Assembly: GCF_004345645.1 (NCBI RefSeq)
Contig: NZ_SLWS01000010.1
Span: 186,001 to 250,000, forward strand
Source of the DNA: Actinocrispum wychmicini
GTDB lineage: Bacteria > Actinomycetota > Actinomycetes > Mycobacteriales > Pseudonocardiaceae
Reading direction: 5' to 3'
Length of the DNA stretch: 64,000 bases
In this document: positions 16,768 through 24,964 of the stretch, piece by piece
Numbering within the stretch: the first letter of the stretch is position 1
Layout of the letters: each line of letters begins with the position of its first letter
Notes under the pieces: generated by a model
What the model saw: the letters and a program-made list of their open reading frames with translations, nothing else
What the model was told of the DNA's origin: nothing
Databases searched by the model: none
Translations under genes and position numbers: made by a program

Positions 16768-17505
16768 ATGACGGCCGACGCCGTGACCACGTCCGAGTAC
16801 GGAGACCTGGTCCGAGCCCACCTCACCCGGGTGGAACAGCACAACAGCAGCACCGTCGACGACGTCGCCGAGCTGTTCCTGGCGAGCATCCGGGCCGGCG
16901 GCCTGGTGCTGACCGCCGGTGCGGGGCACTCCCTCGCGGCCGTCGCCGAGACCTTCTACCGGGCCGGCGGCCTGGCGTGCGTCTACCCGCTGTACCACCC
17001 GGACGTGTTCCCGTTGCACGGCGCCAAGGCCAGCACCAGCGCGGAACGGCTGACCGGGCTGGCCGCCGAGGTGTTCGGCAAGGTCGGCCTGAGCGGCCAC
17101 GACGTGCTGGTCGTGTTCTCCACCTCCGGCGTGAACCCGTACCCGGTCGAGCTGGCGGTCACCGCCCGCGCCGCCGGTGTCCCGGTCGTCGCGGTCACGT
17201 CCAGCCCCGCCAACGCGGTCGCCCCCCGCCGCGCCGGCACCACCCTCGCCGAGAACGGCACCCATGTCCTGGACACCCTGGTGGCCCCGGGCGACTCCAG
17301 CTATCCGGCGGCGGCCCCGGTCACCGCCGCGCTGTCCACTGTGGCCAACGCGTTCCTGTGGAACCAGATCCTGGCCCGTCTGCACGACAAGGCCACCGCC
17401 GCGGCCTTCGAGGTCCCGCTGTGGCGCAGCTCGAACGTCCCCGGCGGCGACGAGGCCAACGACCGCTACTTCGACCTCTACGGGCCCAGGATCCCCCCGC
17501 TCTAG
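16768..17505 (+). CDS. SIS-domain protein (UPF0309-like, phosphosugar-binding)
   Basis: Protein of 245 aa with a single SIS (sugar isomerase) domain, the fold of GlmS, NagB2-like and GmhA isomerases. It shows VLTAGAGHSLAAVAE near residue 45, LVVFSTSGVNPYPVELA near 115 (the Ser-rich phosphosugar-binding loop) and AVTSSPANA. The ATG follows GAGGAGG with about 10 nt spacing. It resembles the actinomycete UPF0309 family, whose substrate is not known to me. The upstream dre-like site suggests control by a GlcNAc-responsive GntR regulator, so an amino-sugar phosphate is a reasonable ligand guess. It is transcribed separately from the nucleotidyltransferase gene 52 bases upstream. Confidence 0.8.
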   Translation: MTADAVTTSEYGDLVRAHLTRVEQHNSSTVDDVAELFLASIRAGGLVLTAGAGHSLAAVAETFYRAGGLACVYPLYHPDVFPLHGAKASTSAERLTGLAAEVFGKVGLSGHDVLVVFSTSGVNPYPVELAVTARAAGVPVVAVTSSPANAVAPRRAGTTLAENGTHVLDTLVAPGDSSYPAAAPVTAALSTVANAFLWNQILARLHDKATAAAFEVPLWRSSNVPGGDEANDRYFDLYGPRIPPL

Positions 17506-17858
17506 GGAGTGACGGCGTCGGTCACGGTCGGGTAGACGTCCAGGAGTTCCAGCAGGCCGGCGACCTCCAGGGAGCGCAGGACCGGGCGGCCGGTGGCCAC
17601 CAGGCGCAGCGGACAGCCGGCGCGGGTGCATTTCTCGCGGGCGTCCAGCAGGACCGCGAGCCCGGCCGAACTGAGGAAGGTCACGTCGGACAGGTCGGCC
17701 ACGACCGGGGCGGGCGCGGTGGCGGCCGTGATGGCCTGGGTGAGCTCGTCGGCCAGCAGGGGCGCTGTGCTCATGTCGATCTCGCCGGTTGTCCGCAGCA
17801 CCACCGCCAGCCCTTCGAATCGCTGGTAGACGCGCAACGGGTCAGACGCGGAAGTCAC
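17502..17858 (-). CDS. STAS-domain anti-sigma factor antagonist
   Basis: SpoIIAA/RsbV-like protein of 118 aa. LRTTGEIDMSTAPLL and VVADLSDVTFLSSAGLAVLL carry the characteristic strand-helix pattern with the phosphorylatable Ser in the DVTFLSSAGL motif. It should bind an anti-sigma kinase in its unphosphorylated state. It lies 9 bases downstream of the ATPase gene on the same strand, forming a compact partner-switch operon, but no sigma factor is nearby. Its last bases overlap the stop of the SIS gene by 4. Confidence 0.85.
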   Translation of the reverse strand: MTSASDPLRVYQRFEGLAVVLRTTGEIDMSTAPLLADELTQAITAATAPAPVVADLSDVTFLSSAGLAVLLDAREKCTRAGCPLRLVATGRPVLRSLEVAGLLELLDVYPTVTDAVTP

Positions 17859-17867
17859 AACCGTGTT

Positions 17868-18413
17868 CTACATCAGGCCATGGACGTCGCCGCCGCCCGG
17901 GGGTGGCTCGGGGGAGCGGTGCAGCTTGGACAGCAGCCGCTCGAAGAACTCGTCGTCCACGTCCGCGGTCTCGTCCTGGTAGCCGCTGGGGGCGGTGGTG
18001 GGCGGCTTGCGGCGCTCCCGGCGCGGCAGCGGCACGGCCGAGGCGTTCACGCCCGTCGGCAACGCCACCTCGCACCACATCAGGTTCCCGCCGGACGGGT
18101 TGGCCACCGCACCGCCCTGCCGGCCGGCCAGCGTCGCCGGCACGACCGGCGGCAGCACCTCGGTGTCCTCGACCTCCACGACCAGGCAGTCGCCGTGCAG
18201 GCGCAGCCGCAGGGTCAGGAAGCCGGGCACCACCTCACTGTCGCGTTCCACAACGTTGGCCACGAGTTCACGGGCCACGAAGCTGGTCTCGTCCTGGAGC
18301 TGGCGTAGGTTCCATTCGCGCAGCGCGAACCGGACGAACATGTCGGCGCAGGTCACCGCCGTGGGTAACGCGACGAGCCGTAGGTCGTCGACCTGGGTGG
18401 TCTGCGGATCCAC
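17868..18413 (-). CDS. HATPase_c anti-sigma factor-like ATP-binding protein
   Basis: Predicted RsbW/SpoIIAB-type histidine-kinase-like ATPase (181 aa). After VDPQTTQVDDLRL it shows a FARELVANVVER N-box and LVVEVEDTEVLPP G1-box, with GGNLMWCEVALP near the fold's end, then a Pro/Arg-rich tail. The GTG at 18413 is chosen because AGGAGG lies 6 nt upstream; the frame remains open further upstream but without an SD. The G2 box is weak, so kinase activity is uncertain; many actinomycete paralogues with this layout partner with STAS proteins and SpoIIE-like phosphatases. It is coupled to the STAS gene 9 bases downstream. Confidence 0.75.
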   Translation of the reverse strand: MDPQTTQVDDLRLVALPTAVTCADMFVRFALREWNLRQLQDETSFVARELVANVVERDSEVVPGFLTLRLRLHGDCLVVEVEDTEVLPPVVPATLAGRQGGAVANPSGGNLMWCEVALPTGVNASAVPLPRRERRKPPTTAPSGYQDETADVDDEFFERLLSKLHRSPEPPPGGGDVHGLM

Positions 18414-18450
18414 CTGATACCTCCTGCGCACGTCACCCGAACGGCCGTAT

Positions 18451-18472
18451 CTTGCCAACATAATGTGGCAAG
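18451..18472. promoter_or_regulatory. 22-bp inverted repeat in divergent promoter region
   Basis: Arms CTTGCCA (18451-18457) and TGGCAAG (18466-18472) are perfectly complementary around an AT-rich 8-base centre. The element lies between the divergent starts of the ATPase (18413) and NAD kinase (18521) genes, where an operator would be expected. The protein that binds is unknown. Confidence 0.5.
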
Positions 18473-18520
18473 CGGTAGCCAGACTTTGGTGAGCAGTGCG
18501 CCAGCCCGCGAAAAGGTCAG

Positions 18521-19411
18521 GTGATGGGCGTGATTCGGGCGATCGGCCTGGTGCTGCATCCGCAGCGCAACTGTGTCGCGGTGATCGAGACGATCGCCGA
18601 GTGGGCACGGGCCAGGCACACCGATGTGATCGGGTTGGCCGACGAGGTCACCACCCGGGCGAACGGGCTGGTGCGGCCGGTCGACACGGACGACCTGGCG
18701 AAGCGCGCCGACCTGGTGGTCAGCCTCGGCGGCGACGGCACGATGCTGCGCGCGTTCCGGCTCAGCGTCGCCAACCGGACGCCGGTGCTCGGCGTCAACC
18801 TCGGCCGGCTGGGCTTCCTGGCCGAGGTGGACATCCCGCAGCTCGGCGACGCGTTGAGCGCCATCGACGACCACCGGTTCACCGTGGAGAACCGGTCCGG
18901 CCTGGCCGCGGTCATCAATGGCGAGGAAACCATCGCGTTCAACGACATCGCGTTGGTCCGGGTGCCCGGCCACGGGATGACCGAGGTGCTGCTGCACGTG
19001 GAGGGGCATCCGTTCGTGGACTACGCGGCGGACGCGGTGGTCGTGGCGACCCCGACGGGCTCCACGGCGTACAACTTCGCCGCGGGCGGGCCGATCGTGT
19101 CGCCACGCGCCGAGGGCCTGCTGGTGACGCCGGCAGCCCCGCATTCGGCCTTCAACCGCTCGCTGTTCCTGTCCAGCGGCGAGAAGCTGGCCCTGGAGGT
19201 GCTGCCGTCCAGCGGCGAGGTGGCGGTGGAGGCGGACGGCCGGCTGATCGGCACCGTCGCCCCGGGCTCCATGATCGACATCACCGCGTTGCCCGGCGCC
19301 GCCCGCGTGGTGCGGCTCGGCCGGACCACCTTCTACCAGCGCACCCAGCGCAAGTTCCGGCTGACCGGCTCGGCCCGGCCGAGCGAGCCGGACATCGAGG
19401 GCCTCTGTTAG
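18521..19411 (+). CDS. nadK: NAD kinase
   Basis: Cytoplasmic NAD kinase (about 296 aa) making NADP from NAD and ATP. SLGGDGTMLRAFR holds the GGDG catalytic motif with the essential Asp, NLGRLGFLAE follows, NGEETIAFNDIAL contains the NE/D NAD-binding motif region and TPTGSTAYNFAAGGPIV is the conserved second motif. Length is normal for the family. Start is either GTG 18521 or ATG 18524. It is not linked here to recN or the TlyA gene, the usual actinobacterial neighbours of nadK, so it could be a second copy; that cannot be judged from the window. Confidence 0.92.
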   Translation: MMGVIRAIGLVLHPQRNCVAVIETIAEWARARHTDVIGLADEVTTRANGLVRPVDTDDLAKRADLVVSLGGDGTMLRAFRLSVANRTPVLGVNLGRLGFLAEVDIPQLGDALSAIDDHRFTVENRSGLAAVINGEETIAFNDIALVRVPGHGMTEVLLHVEGHPFVDYAADAVVVATPTGSTAYNFAAGGPIVSPRAEGLLVTPAAPHSAFNRSLFLSSGEKLALEVLPSSGEVAVEADGRLIGTVAPGSMIDITALPGAARVVRLGRTTFYQRTQRKFRLTGSARPSEPDIEGLC

Positions 19412-19478
19412 TTTGCAGCTTAAATTAATACGTGTAGCATCTGGGGCGTCCCTCCTACCCCTGCACGGGAGGATGTCA

Positions 19479-21638
19479 ATGATTCCGCGCGTCGTCGTCG
19501 CGTCCGCGATCCTGATCTCAGTGGTGGTACCGGCCCCGGCGGCGGCCGCGTCCGTCGATCCGAACACCTGGTATACCGTCACCGCCGCCAACAGCGGCAA
19601 GTGTGTGGACGCGCGGGCCGCGGGCACCGCGAACGGCACTGTCGTGCAGCAGTTCACGTGCAACGGCACGGGTTCGCAGCAGTGGCAGCTGCAGCCCACC
19701 GACAGCGGGTACTACCGGGTCAACACGTTCAACAACCCGGCGCTGTCGTGGGACGTCACCAACGTGTCCACAGCGGACGGCGGGCTGATCCAGCTGTGGA
19801 CCTACGGCAACGGCGACAACCAGCAGTGGATGCCCGTCCAGGAGGCCAGCGGCGCGTACCACTTCGTCAGCCGCAACAGCGGCAAGTGCCTTGACGTGCC
19901 CGGAGCGTCCACAGCGGACAGTCAGCAGCTGCAGCAGTTCGCGTGCAACGGCACCGCGGCGCAGTCGTTCACCCTGACCGCGGTGGGCAGCCCGCCGGGC
20001 AACGGCGTCGACCTCGGGCCGAACGTGGTCGTGTTCGACCCGTCGATGTCGTCCGCGTCGGTGCAGAGCCGGCTGGACTCGGTGTTCGGCCAGCAGGAGA
20101 CCAACCAGTTCGGCACCAACCGGTACGCCCTGCTGTTCAAGCCCGGCACGTACAACGTGACCGCCAAGGTCGGCTTCTTCACCCAGGTCGCCGGCCTCGG
20201 CATGTCCCCGGACGACGTCACGGTCAACGGCGGCGTGCACGTCGACGCGAACTGGTTCCCGCCGCACAACGCCACCCAGAACTTCTGGCGGTCCGCGGAG
20301 AACCTGTCGGTCACCCCGGCCGGCGGCACGGACGAGTGGGCGGTGTCCCAGGCGGCGCCGTACCGGCGGATGCACGTGCGCGGCAACCTCAAGCTGGACG
20401 ACGGCGGCTGGGCGTCCGGCGGCTGGATGTCGGACACCAAGGTGGACGGTCAGGTCCAGTCCGGTTCGCAGCAGCAGTGGATCTCGCGCAACACCCAGTG
20501 GGGCTCGTGGACCGGGTCGAACTGGAACATGGTGTTCGTAGGCGCGCAGAACGCGCCGTCCGGCAACTTCCCGAGCCCGCCGTACACCCGGGTGGCGACC
20601 ACACCGGTGGTGCGGGAAAAGCCGTTCCTGTACGTGGACGGCGGGGGCACCTACAACGTGTTCGTGCCCGCGCTGCGCACCAACTCCAGCGGCATCACGT
20701 GGGCCGGGACGCAGCCGGGTTCGTCGCTGCCGATCGACCAGTTCTTCGTGGTCAGGCCAGGGGCGACCGCCGCGCAGATCAACGCCGCCCTGGCGGCGGG
20801 CAGGAACCTGCTGGTGACACCCGGTGTGTACCACCTGAACCAGCCCCTGAACATCACCCGGCCGGACACCGTGGTGCTCGGGCTCGGGCTGGCGACCTTC
20901 GTCCCGGACAACGGGATCACCGCGGTCAACGTGGCCGATGTGGACGGCGTGCAGATCGCTGGGCTGCTGATCCAGGCAGGTCCGGTGAACTCGCCGACGC
21001 TGATGGTGGTCGGCCCGACCGGCTCGACCGCCGACCACTCCGCCGACCCGACCTCGCTGCACGACGTGTTCTTCCAGATCGGCGGCAACGGCGTCGGCAA
21101 GGCCACCCAGAGCCTGGTGATCAACAGCGACAACGTCATCGGCGACCACACCTGGATCTGGCGGGCGGACCACACCGACGGCGTCGGGTGGACCGTGAAC
21201 ACCGCCGCGAACGGCCTGGTCGTCAACGGCGACAACGTGACGTTCTACGGTCTCTTCGTGGAGCATTTCCAGCAGTACAACGTGATCTGGAACGGCAACG
21301 GCGGCAGGACGTACTTCTTCCAGAACGAACTGCCCTACGACCCGCCGAACCAGGCCGCGTACATGAACGGCTCGACCCGCGGCTGGGCCGCCTACAAGGT
21401 CGGCGCCAACGTCACCAGCCACGAGGCGTGGGGCCTGGGCAGCTACTGCTTCTTCAACGCCAACCCCGGTGTGGTCGCGGACCGCTCCTTCGAGGTCCCG
21501 AACACCGCCGGCGTCAAGTTCCACGACATGGTGACCGTGTCGTTGGGCGGCACCGGAACCATCGCGCACATCATCAACAGCACAGGCGGGCCGTCCAACA
21601 GCGGCTCCAACGTGGCGAACCTCGTCAGCTATCCCTAG
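19479..21638 (+). CDS. secreted lectin/beta-helix protein, GH55-like
   Basis: Exported protein of 719 aa. ATG 19479 follows GGGAGG with proper spacing and gives a signal peptide ending about APAAAAS. Residues about 35-170 are a ricin-type beta-trefoil lectin with three repeats containing QQW-like motifs (GSQQWQLQ, DNQQWMPV, AAQSFTL) and GKCVD/GKCLD starts. The remaining 550 residues look like a right-handed parallel beta-helix (FKPGTYNVTAKVGFFTQVAGLG, TPGVYHLNQPLNI, repeated VNGDNV turns), as in GH55 beta-1,3-glucanases and pectate-lyase folds. Some streptomycete relatives carry the misleading name adenylyl cyclase; nothing here supports that. A polysaccharide hydrolase or lyase is likely. 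Its 3' end overlaps the allantoicase stop by 14 bases. Confidence 0.75.
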   Translation: MIPRVVVASAILISVVVPAPAAAASVDPNTWYTVTAANSGKCVDARAAGTANGTVVQQFTCNGTGSQQWQLQPTDSGYYRVNTFNNPALSWDVTNVSTADGGLIQLWTYGNGDNQQWMPVQEASGAYHFVSRNSGKCLDVPGASTADSQQLQQFACNGTAAQSFTLTAVGSPPGNGVDLGPNVVVFDPSMSSASVQSRLDSVFGQQETNQFGTNRYALLFKPGTYNVTAKVGFFTQVAGLGMSPDDVTVNGGVHVDANWFPPHNATQNFWRSAENLSVTPAGGTDEWAVSQAAPYRRMHVRGNLKLDDGGWASGGWMSDTKVDGQVQSGSQQQWISRNTQWGSWTGSNWNMVFVGAQNAPSGNFPSPPYTRVATTPVVREKPFLYVDGGGTYNVFVPALRTNSSGITWAGTQPGSSLPIDQFFVVRPGATAAQINAALAAGRNLLVTPGVYHLNQPLNITRPDTVVLGLGLATFVPDNGITAVNVADVDGVQIAGLLIQAGPVNSPTLMVVGPTGSTADHSADPTSLHDVFFQIGGNGVGKATQSLVINSDNVIGDHTWIWRADHTDGVGWTVNTAANGLVVNGDNVTFYGLFVEHFQQYNVIWNGNGGRTYFFQNELPYDPPNQAAYMNGSTRGWAAYKVGANVTSHEAWGLGSYCFFNANPGVVADRSFEVPNTAGVKFHDMVTVSLGGTGTIAHIINSTGGPSNSGSNVANLVSYP

Positions 21639-22623
21639 CCGAACTGGTCCAACGCTCGGTGACCGCGGTGAGGCCCGTGTCGGTGGGCCGGCCGTAGAGC
21701 CGTAGCCGGGCGATCCCGCCGTCTGGGTGGCTGTCCAGCCGGACGTGCGTGACCGGCCGGTCCGCCGGCAGCCGGAAGCGGTGCGTGGTGTCGGGTTGGA
21801 CTTTGGTCTCGGGCAGCAGGGGAAACCAGTCCCCGCCGGCGCTGCCCGAGAGCGCCACCCGGTCCGGACTGTTGCCGCGGTAGTGCGTGGTGGCGATCTC
21901 GGCGACCCGCAACCGGGACTCGCAGGCGAGTTGGATCGTCACCCAGTCGTGGCTGGGGGACCGGCGGCGCGCGGTCTCCCAGCCATCGGCCATCACCTGG
22001 GACTCGCCGGGCCGCAGGATATTGCTGGGCGGGGAGAAGAAGCCGTCGCTCGACCCGGTGACCAGCCCGCCGTTCAGGGTGGCCGCCAGGTCGGCGGGCA
22101 GGTCGACCAGGTCCGCCGGGTCGGGCACGGCCTCGCCGTGCACCCGAAGTCGTGCGACCCCGCCGTCCGGCAGGATGTGCAGCCGGACGTGGGTGACCCG
22201 CCACGGCACGTCCACCGTGAACACGTTGGCTTTGTCGCCGGCCAGGGGACTTTCCGGCAGCAGTTCGAACCAGCCGGTCAGCTCGTCGGCCGACGGGTAA
22301 CCCGGGGCGAACAGCCCTTCGATCCGGCAGTGCGACGGGAAGTTGCCGACGAAGAACGACGTGTCCACGACCAGCGCCCGGACGATGGCCGGCGCGCCCA
22401 GCCGGACCACCACCCAGTCGTGGCCGTCCGTGCGGCCGTACCGCCGCCGGGTCTCCCACCCGTCGTACTGCTGGCCTTTCGGGGTGAACGTGTGCGGCTG
22501 GAAGGTGGCCGGCTCGGGCTTGATCAGGTTCTCCTTGTCGGCGAAGAACTCGTCGCTCGCCGCCATGACGGTCCCGCCGAAGGGGCGCGCGGCGAGGTCC
22601 GGTAGAGTCTCGATGTCGATCAT
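21625..22623 (-). CDS. alc: allantoicase
   Basis: Enzyme of 332 aa converting allantoate to ureidoglycolate and urea in purine degradation. It contains two homologous jelly-roll domains, each opening with FGG...ASDEFFA / GSSDGFFSP, then DGWETRRR..HDWVVVRL / DGWETARR..HDWVTIQL, and HVRLHILPDGGVARLR / HVRLDSHPDGGIARLR, the duplicated architecture of the family. It is the last gene of the urate operon and its ATG overlaps the upstream stop (ATGA), so translation is coupled. The 3' end overlaps convergently with the lectin gene. Confidence 0.93.
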   Translation of the reverse strand: MIDIETLPDLAARPFGGTVMAASDEFFADKENLIKPEPATFQPHTFTPKGQQYDGWETRRRYGRTDGHDWVVVRLGAPAIVRALVVDTSFFVGNFPSHCRIEGLFAPGYPSADELTGWFELLPESPLAGDKANVFTVDVPWRVTHVRLHILPDGGVARLRVHGEAVPDPADLVDLPADLAATLNGGLVTGSSDGFFSPPSNILRPGESQVMADGWETARRRSPSHDWVTIQLACESRLRVAEIATTHYRGNSPDRVALSGSAGGDWFPLLPETKVQPDTTHRFRLPADRPVTHVRLDSHPDGGIARLRLYGRPTDTGLTAVTERWTSSARDS

Positions 22624-23030
22624 GGGGTGACCTCCGCCGGTGCGTCCACTGTGGATTCACGTGAAACGAAGGCGTCCCACGAGCCGAACTCGGTGATGTC
22701 CCTGAGCTGCGAAAACGACACGTGCGGCCGGCGCAGGAGCATCGCGAACGACGAGCTGCCGTCGGCGAGTTCGATCACCCCGAGCTCCAGTGCGGGCGGC
22801 TCGGCGGGCAGCAGCCGGTCCCGCAGCACGTCCATGTGTACGTCGTATACCTCGCCTTCGATCGCGGCGCCGCCGTGCGCGACCGGCGACAGCCCCGGGC
22901 ACACGTCCCCGATCGCGTAGAACCGGTACTTGGCGGCCGTGGTGGTGGTCGCGACGAGGGGTGCGCCGGCCAGCAGGTGGTGCAGGGGGCCGCCCCGCAT
23001 CGCGCCGCCGTTGAGGAACATCAGGGCCAT
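22620..23030 (-). CDS. standalone AtzF C-terminal-domain-like protein (GGCT fold)
   Basis: Protein of 136 aa resembling the C-terminal domain of allophanate hydrolase: FLNGGAMRGGPLHHLL, TTTAAKYRFYAI, HGGAAIEGEVYDV and LGVIELADGSSSFAMLLRRP follow the gamma-glutamylcyclotransferase-like fold of that domain. No amidase domain is attached. ATG 23030 has AAGGAG at good spacing, and the SD abuts the upstream permease stop; GTG 23033 is an alternative. It sits between the purine permease and allantoicase genes, so a role in ureido-compound breakdown (ureidoglycolate, allophanate or a related carbamate) is likely by context, but the reaction is not known to me. Confidence 0.7.
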   Translation of the reverse strand: MALMFLNGGAMRGGPLHHLLAGAPLVATTTTAAKYRFYAIGDVCPGLSPVAHGGAAIEGEVYDVHMDVLRDRLLPAEPPALELGVIELADGSSSFAMLLRRPHVSFSQLRDITEFGSWDAFVSRESTVDAPAEVTP

Positions 23031-23039
23031 CACATCTCC

Positions 23040-24458
23040 TTACGTCAGCAGCGCTTCCACGCCGTCGATGGCGAAGTACACGGCGAACAGCGCGGCCAGG
23101 ACCGTCAGCAGCCAGCCGGCCTCGCGCCACCGGCCGGTGCACGTCTTGAGCAGCACGAACGAGATCAGCCCGGCGCCGACCCCGTTGGTGATCGAGTAGG
23201 TGAACGGGATGATCGCCGCGGTCAGGAACACCGGGATCGTGTAGTCGCTGTCCTGCCAGGGAATTCCCCGGCACTGGGCCATCATCAGCCCACCGATCAC
23301 GACGAGCGCGGGCGCGGCGGCCTGCGCAGGCACCACGGTCGTCAACGGCGTGAACAGCAACGTCACCGCGAACAACCCGCCGGTGACCACGCTCGCCAAC
23401 CCGGTCCGGGCGCCTTCGCCGACCCCGGCCGCGGACTCCAGGAACACCGTGTTCGGCGCCGAGCCGGCGAGCCCGCCCATCACCGCTCCGGCGCCGTCGA
23501 CCAGCAGGATCCGACCCATTCCGGGCACCTTGCCGTCTTTGGACAACAACCCGGCCTCGGCCGAGACGCTGGTGATCGTGCCCATCGCGTCGAAGAACCC
23601 GGACAGCACCAACGTGAACAGGAAGACCGTGGCCGCCACCGGCCCGGCGGACGCGAACCCGCCGAACAGCGACACGTGCCCGAACAATCCCAGATCAGGC
23701 GCGCTGAGCACGTGGTCGGGCAGGGTCGGATCGGTCCGCCCCCACCCGCCGACATGGAACCCGTCATGCAGGACGACGGCCACCACGGTCATCACCACGA
23801 TGCTGATCAGCAGCGCCCCAGGCACCTTGCGGGCCACGAGCACGACCATCAGCAGCAACCCGAGGCAGAACACCACGATCGGCCAACCCGACAGGTGTCC
23901 GGTCGCCCCCAACCGAACCGGCACCGGCGACCCGGCGGCGTCCGGCACCCGGGTCACGAAGCCCGCGCTCACCAGGCCGACCAACGCGATGTACAGGCCG
24001 ATCCCGACCGTGATGGCGGTCTTCAACGGCATCGGAATGGCGTTCATGATCCGTTCCCGGATCCCGCTGGCGGCCATCAGCACAATGCAGACGCCTTCCA
24101 GGACAACGAGCCCGAAAGCCTGCGGCCACGTCATGGTCGGGGCCATCTGGAAGGCGACGACACCATTCACACCCAGCCCGGCGGCCAGCGCCAGCGGGGC
24201 GTTTCCGACGAGTCCCATGAGGATGGTCATGACCGCGGCGGCCAGCGCGGTGGCGGTCGTGACCTGCGCCGGGTTGAGCTTGGCGCCGGTGATGTCGGCG
24301 GCCGCGCCGAGGATCAACGGGTTCAGCAGGACGATATAGGCCATCGCGAAGAACGTGGTGACGCCGCCCCGGACCTCCCGGCCTACGGTGGAATTCCTGC
24401 GGGTGATGGAAAAGAACCGATCGAACGATAAACGGGCGTCATTGTCCGTTTGAGTCAT
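23040..24458 (-). CDS. NCS2/AzgA-type purine permease
   Basis: Polytopic permease of 472 aa with about 12-14 transmembrane segments. RNSTVGREVRGGVTTFFAMAYI at the N-terminus is typical of the AzgA branch of the nucleobase-cation symporter 2 family, which imports adenine, guanine and hypoxanthine with protons. Further conserved segments are SVSAEAGLLSKDGKVPG and ESAAGVGEGARTGLASV. It is embedded in the urate operon, 32 bases after the guanine deaminase-like gene, and so would feed purine bases into the pathway. Confidence 0.92.
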   Translation of the reverse strand: MTQTDNDARLSFDRFFSITRRNSTVGREVRGGVTTFFAMAYIVLLNPLILGAAADITGAKLNPAQVTTATALAAAVMTILMGLVGNAPLALAAGLGVNGVVAFQMAPTMTWPQAFGLVVLEGVCIVLMAASGIRERIMNAIPMPLKTAITVGIGLYIALVGLVSAGFVTRVPDAAGSPVPVRLGATGHLSGWPIVVFCLGLLLMVVLVARKVPGALLISIVVMTVVAVVLHDGFHVGGWGRTDPTLPDHVLSAPDLGLFGHVSLFGGFASAGPVAATVFLFTLVLSGFFDAMGTITSVSAEAGLLSKDGKVPGMGRILLVDGAGAVMGGLAGSAPNTVFLESAAGVGEGARTGLASVVTGGLFAVTLLFTPLTTVVPAQAAAPALVVIGGLMMAQCRGIPWQDSDYTIPVFLTAAIIPFTYSITNGVGAGLISFVLLKTCTGRWREAGWLLTVLAALFAVYFAIDGVEALLT

Positions 24459-24490
24459 TGACCAAATCCCTTGAATGGGGCAGGGGTTTT

Positions 24491-24964
24491 CTAGTACTCG
24501 ACCCGGTCAGGGCGTTCGAGCCAGGCGGTGAACGGACCGAAGCCATCCACATCGGACAGCTGGAGCACGGGTACGTGCCAGGAGTCCCGAGGTTGTTCGA
24601 ACAGGTCGTAGAACGCGCGGTCGTCGAAACCCGCCTTGGCCGCGTCATGTCTGTCAGCGGCGTACACGATGCGGTCGACCCGTGCCCACAACGCGGACGC
24701 GAGGCACATCGGACACGGCTCACACGACGAGACGAGCACACAGCCGTCGAGCTTGAAGGTGTTCAAAGCCTTGCAGGCGTTGCGAATCGCCACGACCTCG
24801 GCGTGCGCGGTCGGGTCGAGCGTCGGTGTCACCTGGTTCACCCCGGTGGCCACGACCTGCCCGTCCCGGACGACGAGCGCGCCGAACGGTCCGCCGCCGT
24901 CGGCGACGTTGCGCGTGGCAAGGTCGACACACTGCCTGAGCCAGTCCTGTTCCATGGCGGTCAC
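24491..24964 (-). CDS. nucleoside deaminase family protein, guanine deaminase-like
   Basis: Zinc-dependent deaminase of the cytidine deaminase superfamily (157 aa). HAEVVAIRNAC provides the first zinc ligand and proton-shuttling Glu; SSCEPCPMCLAS provides the two Cys ligands. The FEQPRDSWHVPVLQL tail matches the small GuaD type of guanine deaminase, which makes xanthine from guanine. Its GTG overlaps the stop of the xanthine dehydrogenase large subunit by four bases (GTGA), and xanthine would be the substrate of that enzyme. Cytosine or tRNA adenosine deaminases share the fold but the context favours guanine. Confidence 0.85.
   Translation of the reverse strand: MTAMEQDWLRQCVDLATRNVADGGGPFGALVVRDGQVVATGVNQVTPTLDPTAHAEVVAIRNACKALNTFKLDGCVLVSSCEPCPMCLASALWARVDRIVYAADRHDAAKAGFDDRAFYDLFEQPRDSWHVPVLQLSDVDGFGPFTAWLERPDRVEY

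Noticed and set aside
19518-21569. A 683-codon frame antisense to the lectin/beta-helix gene
   Set aside because: Val/Arg/His-rich with no recognisable motif; the plus strand has a clear signal peptide and lectin repeats.
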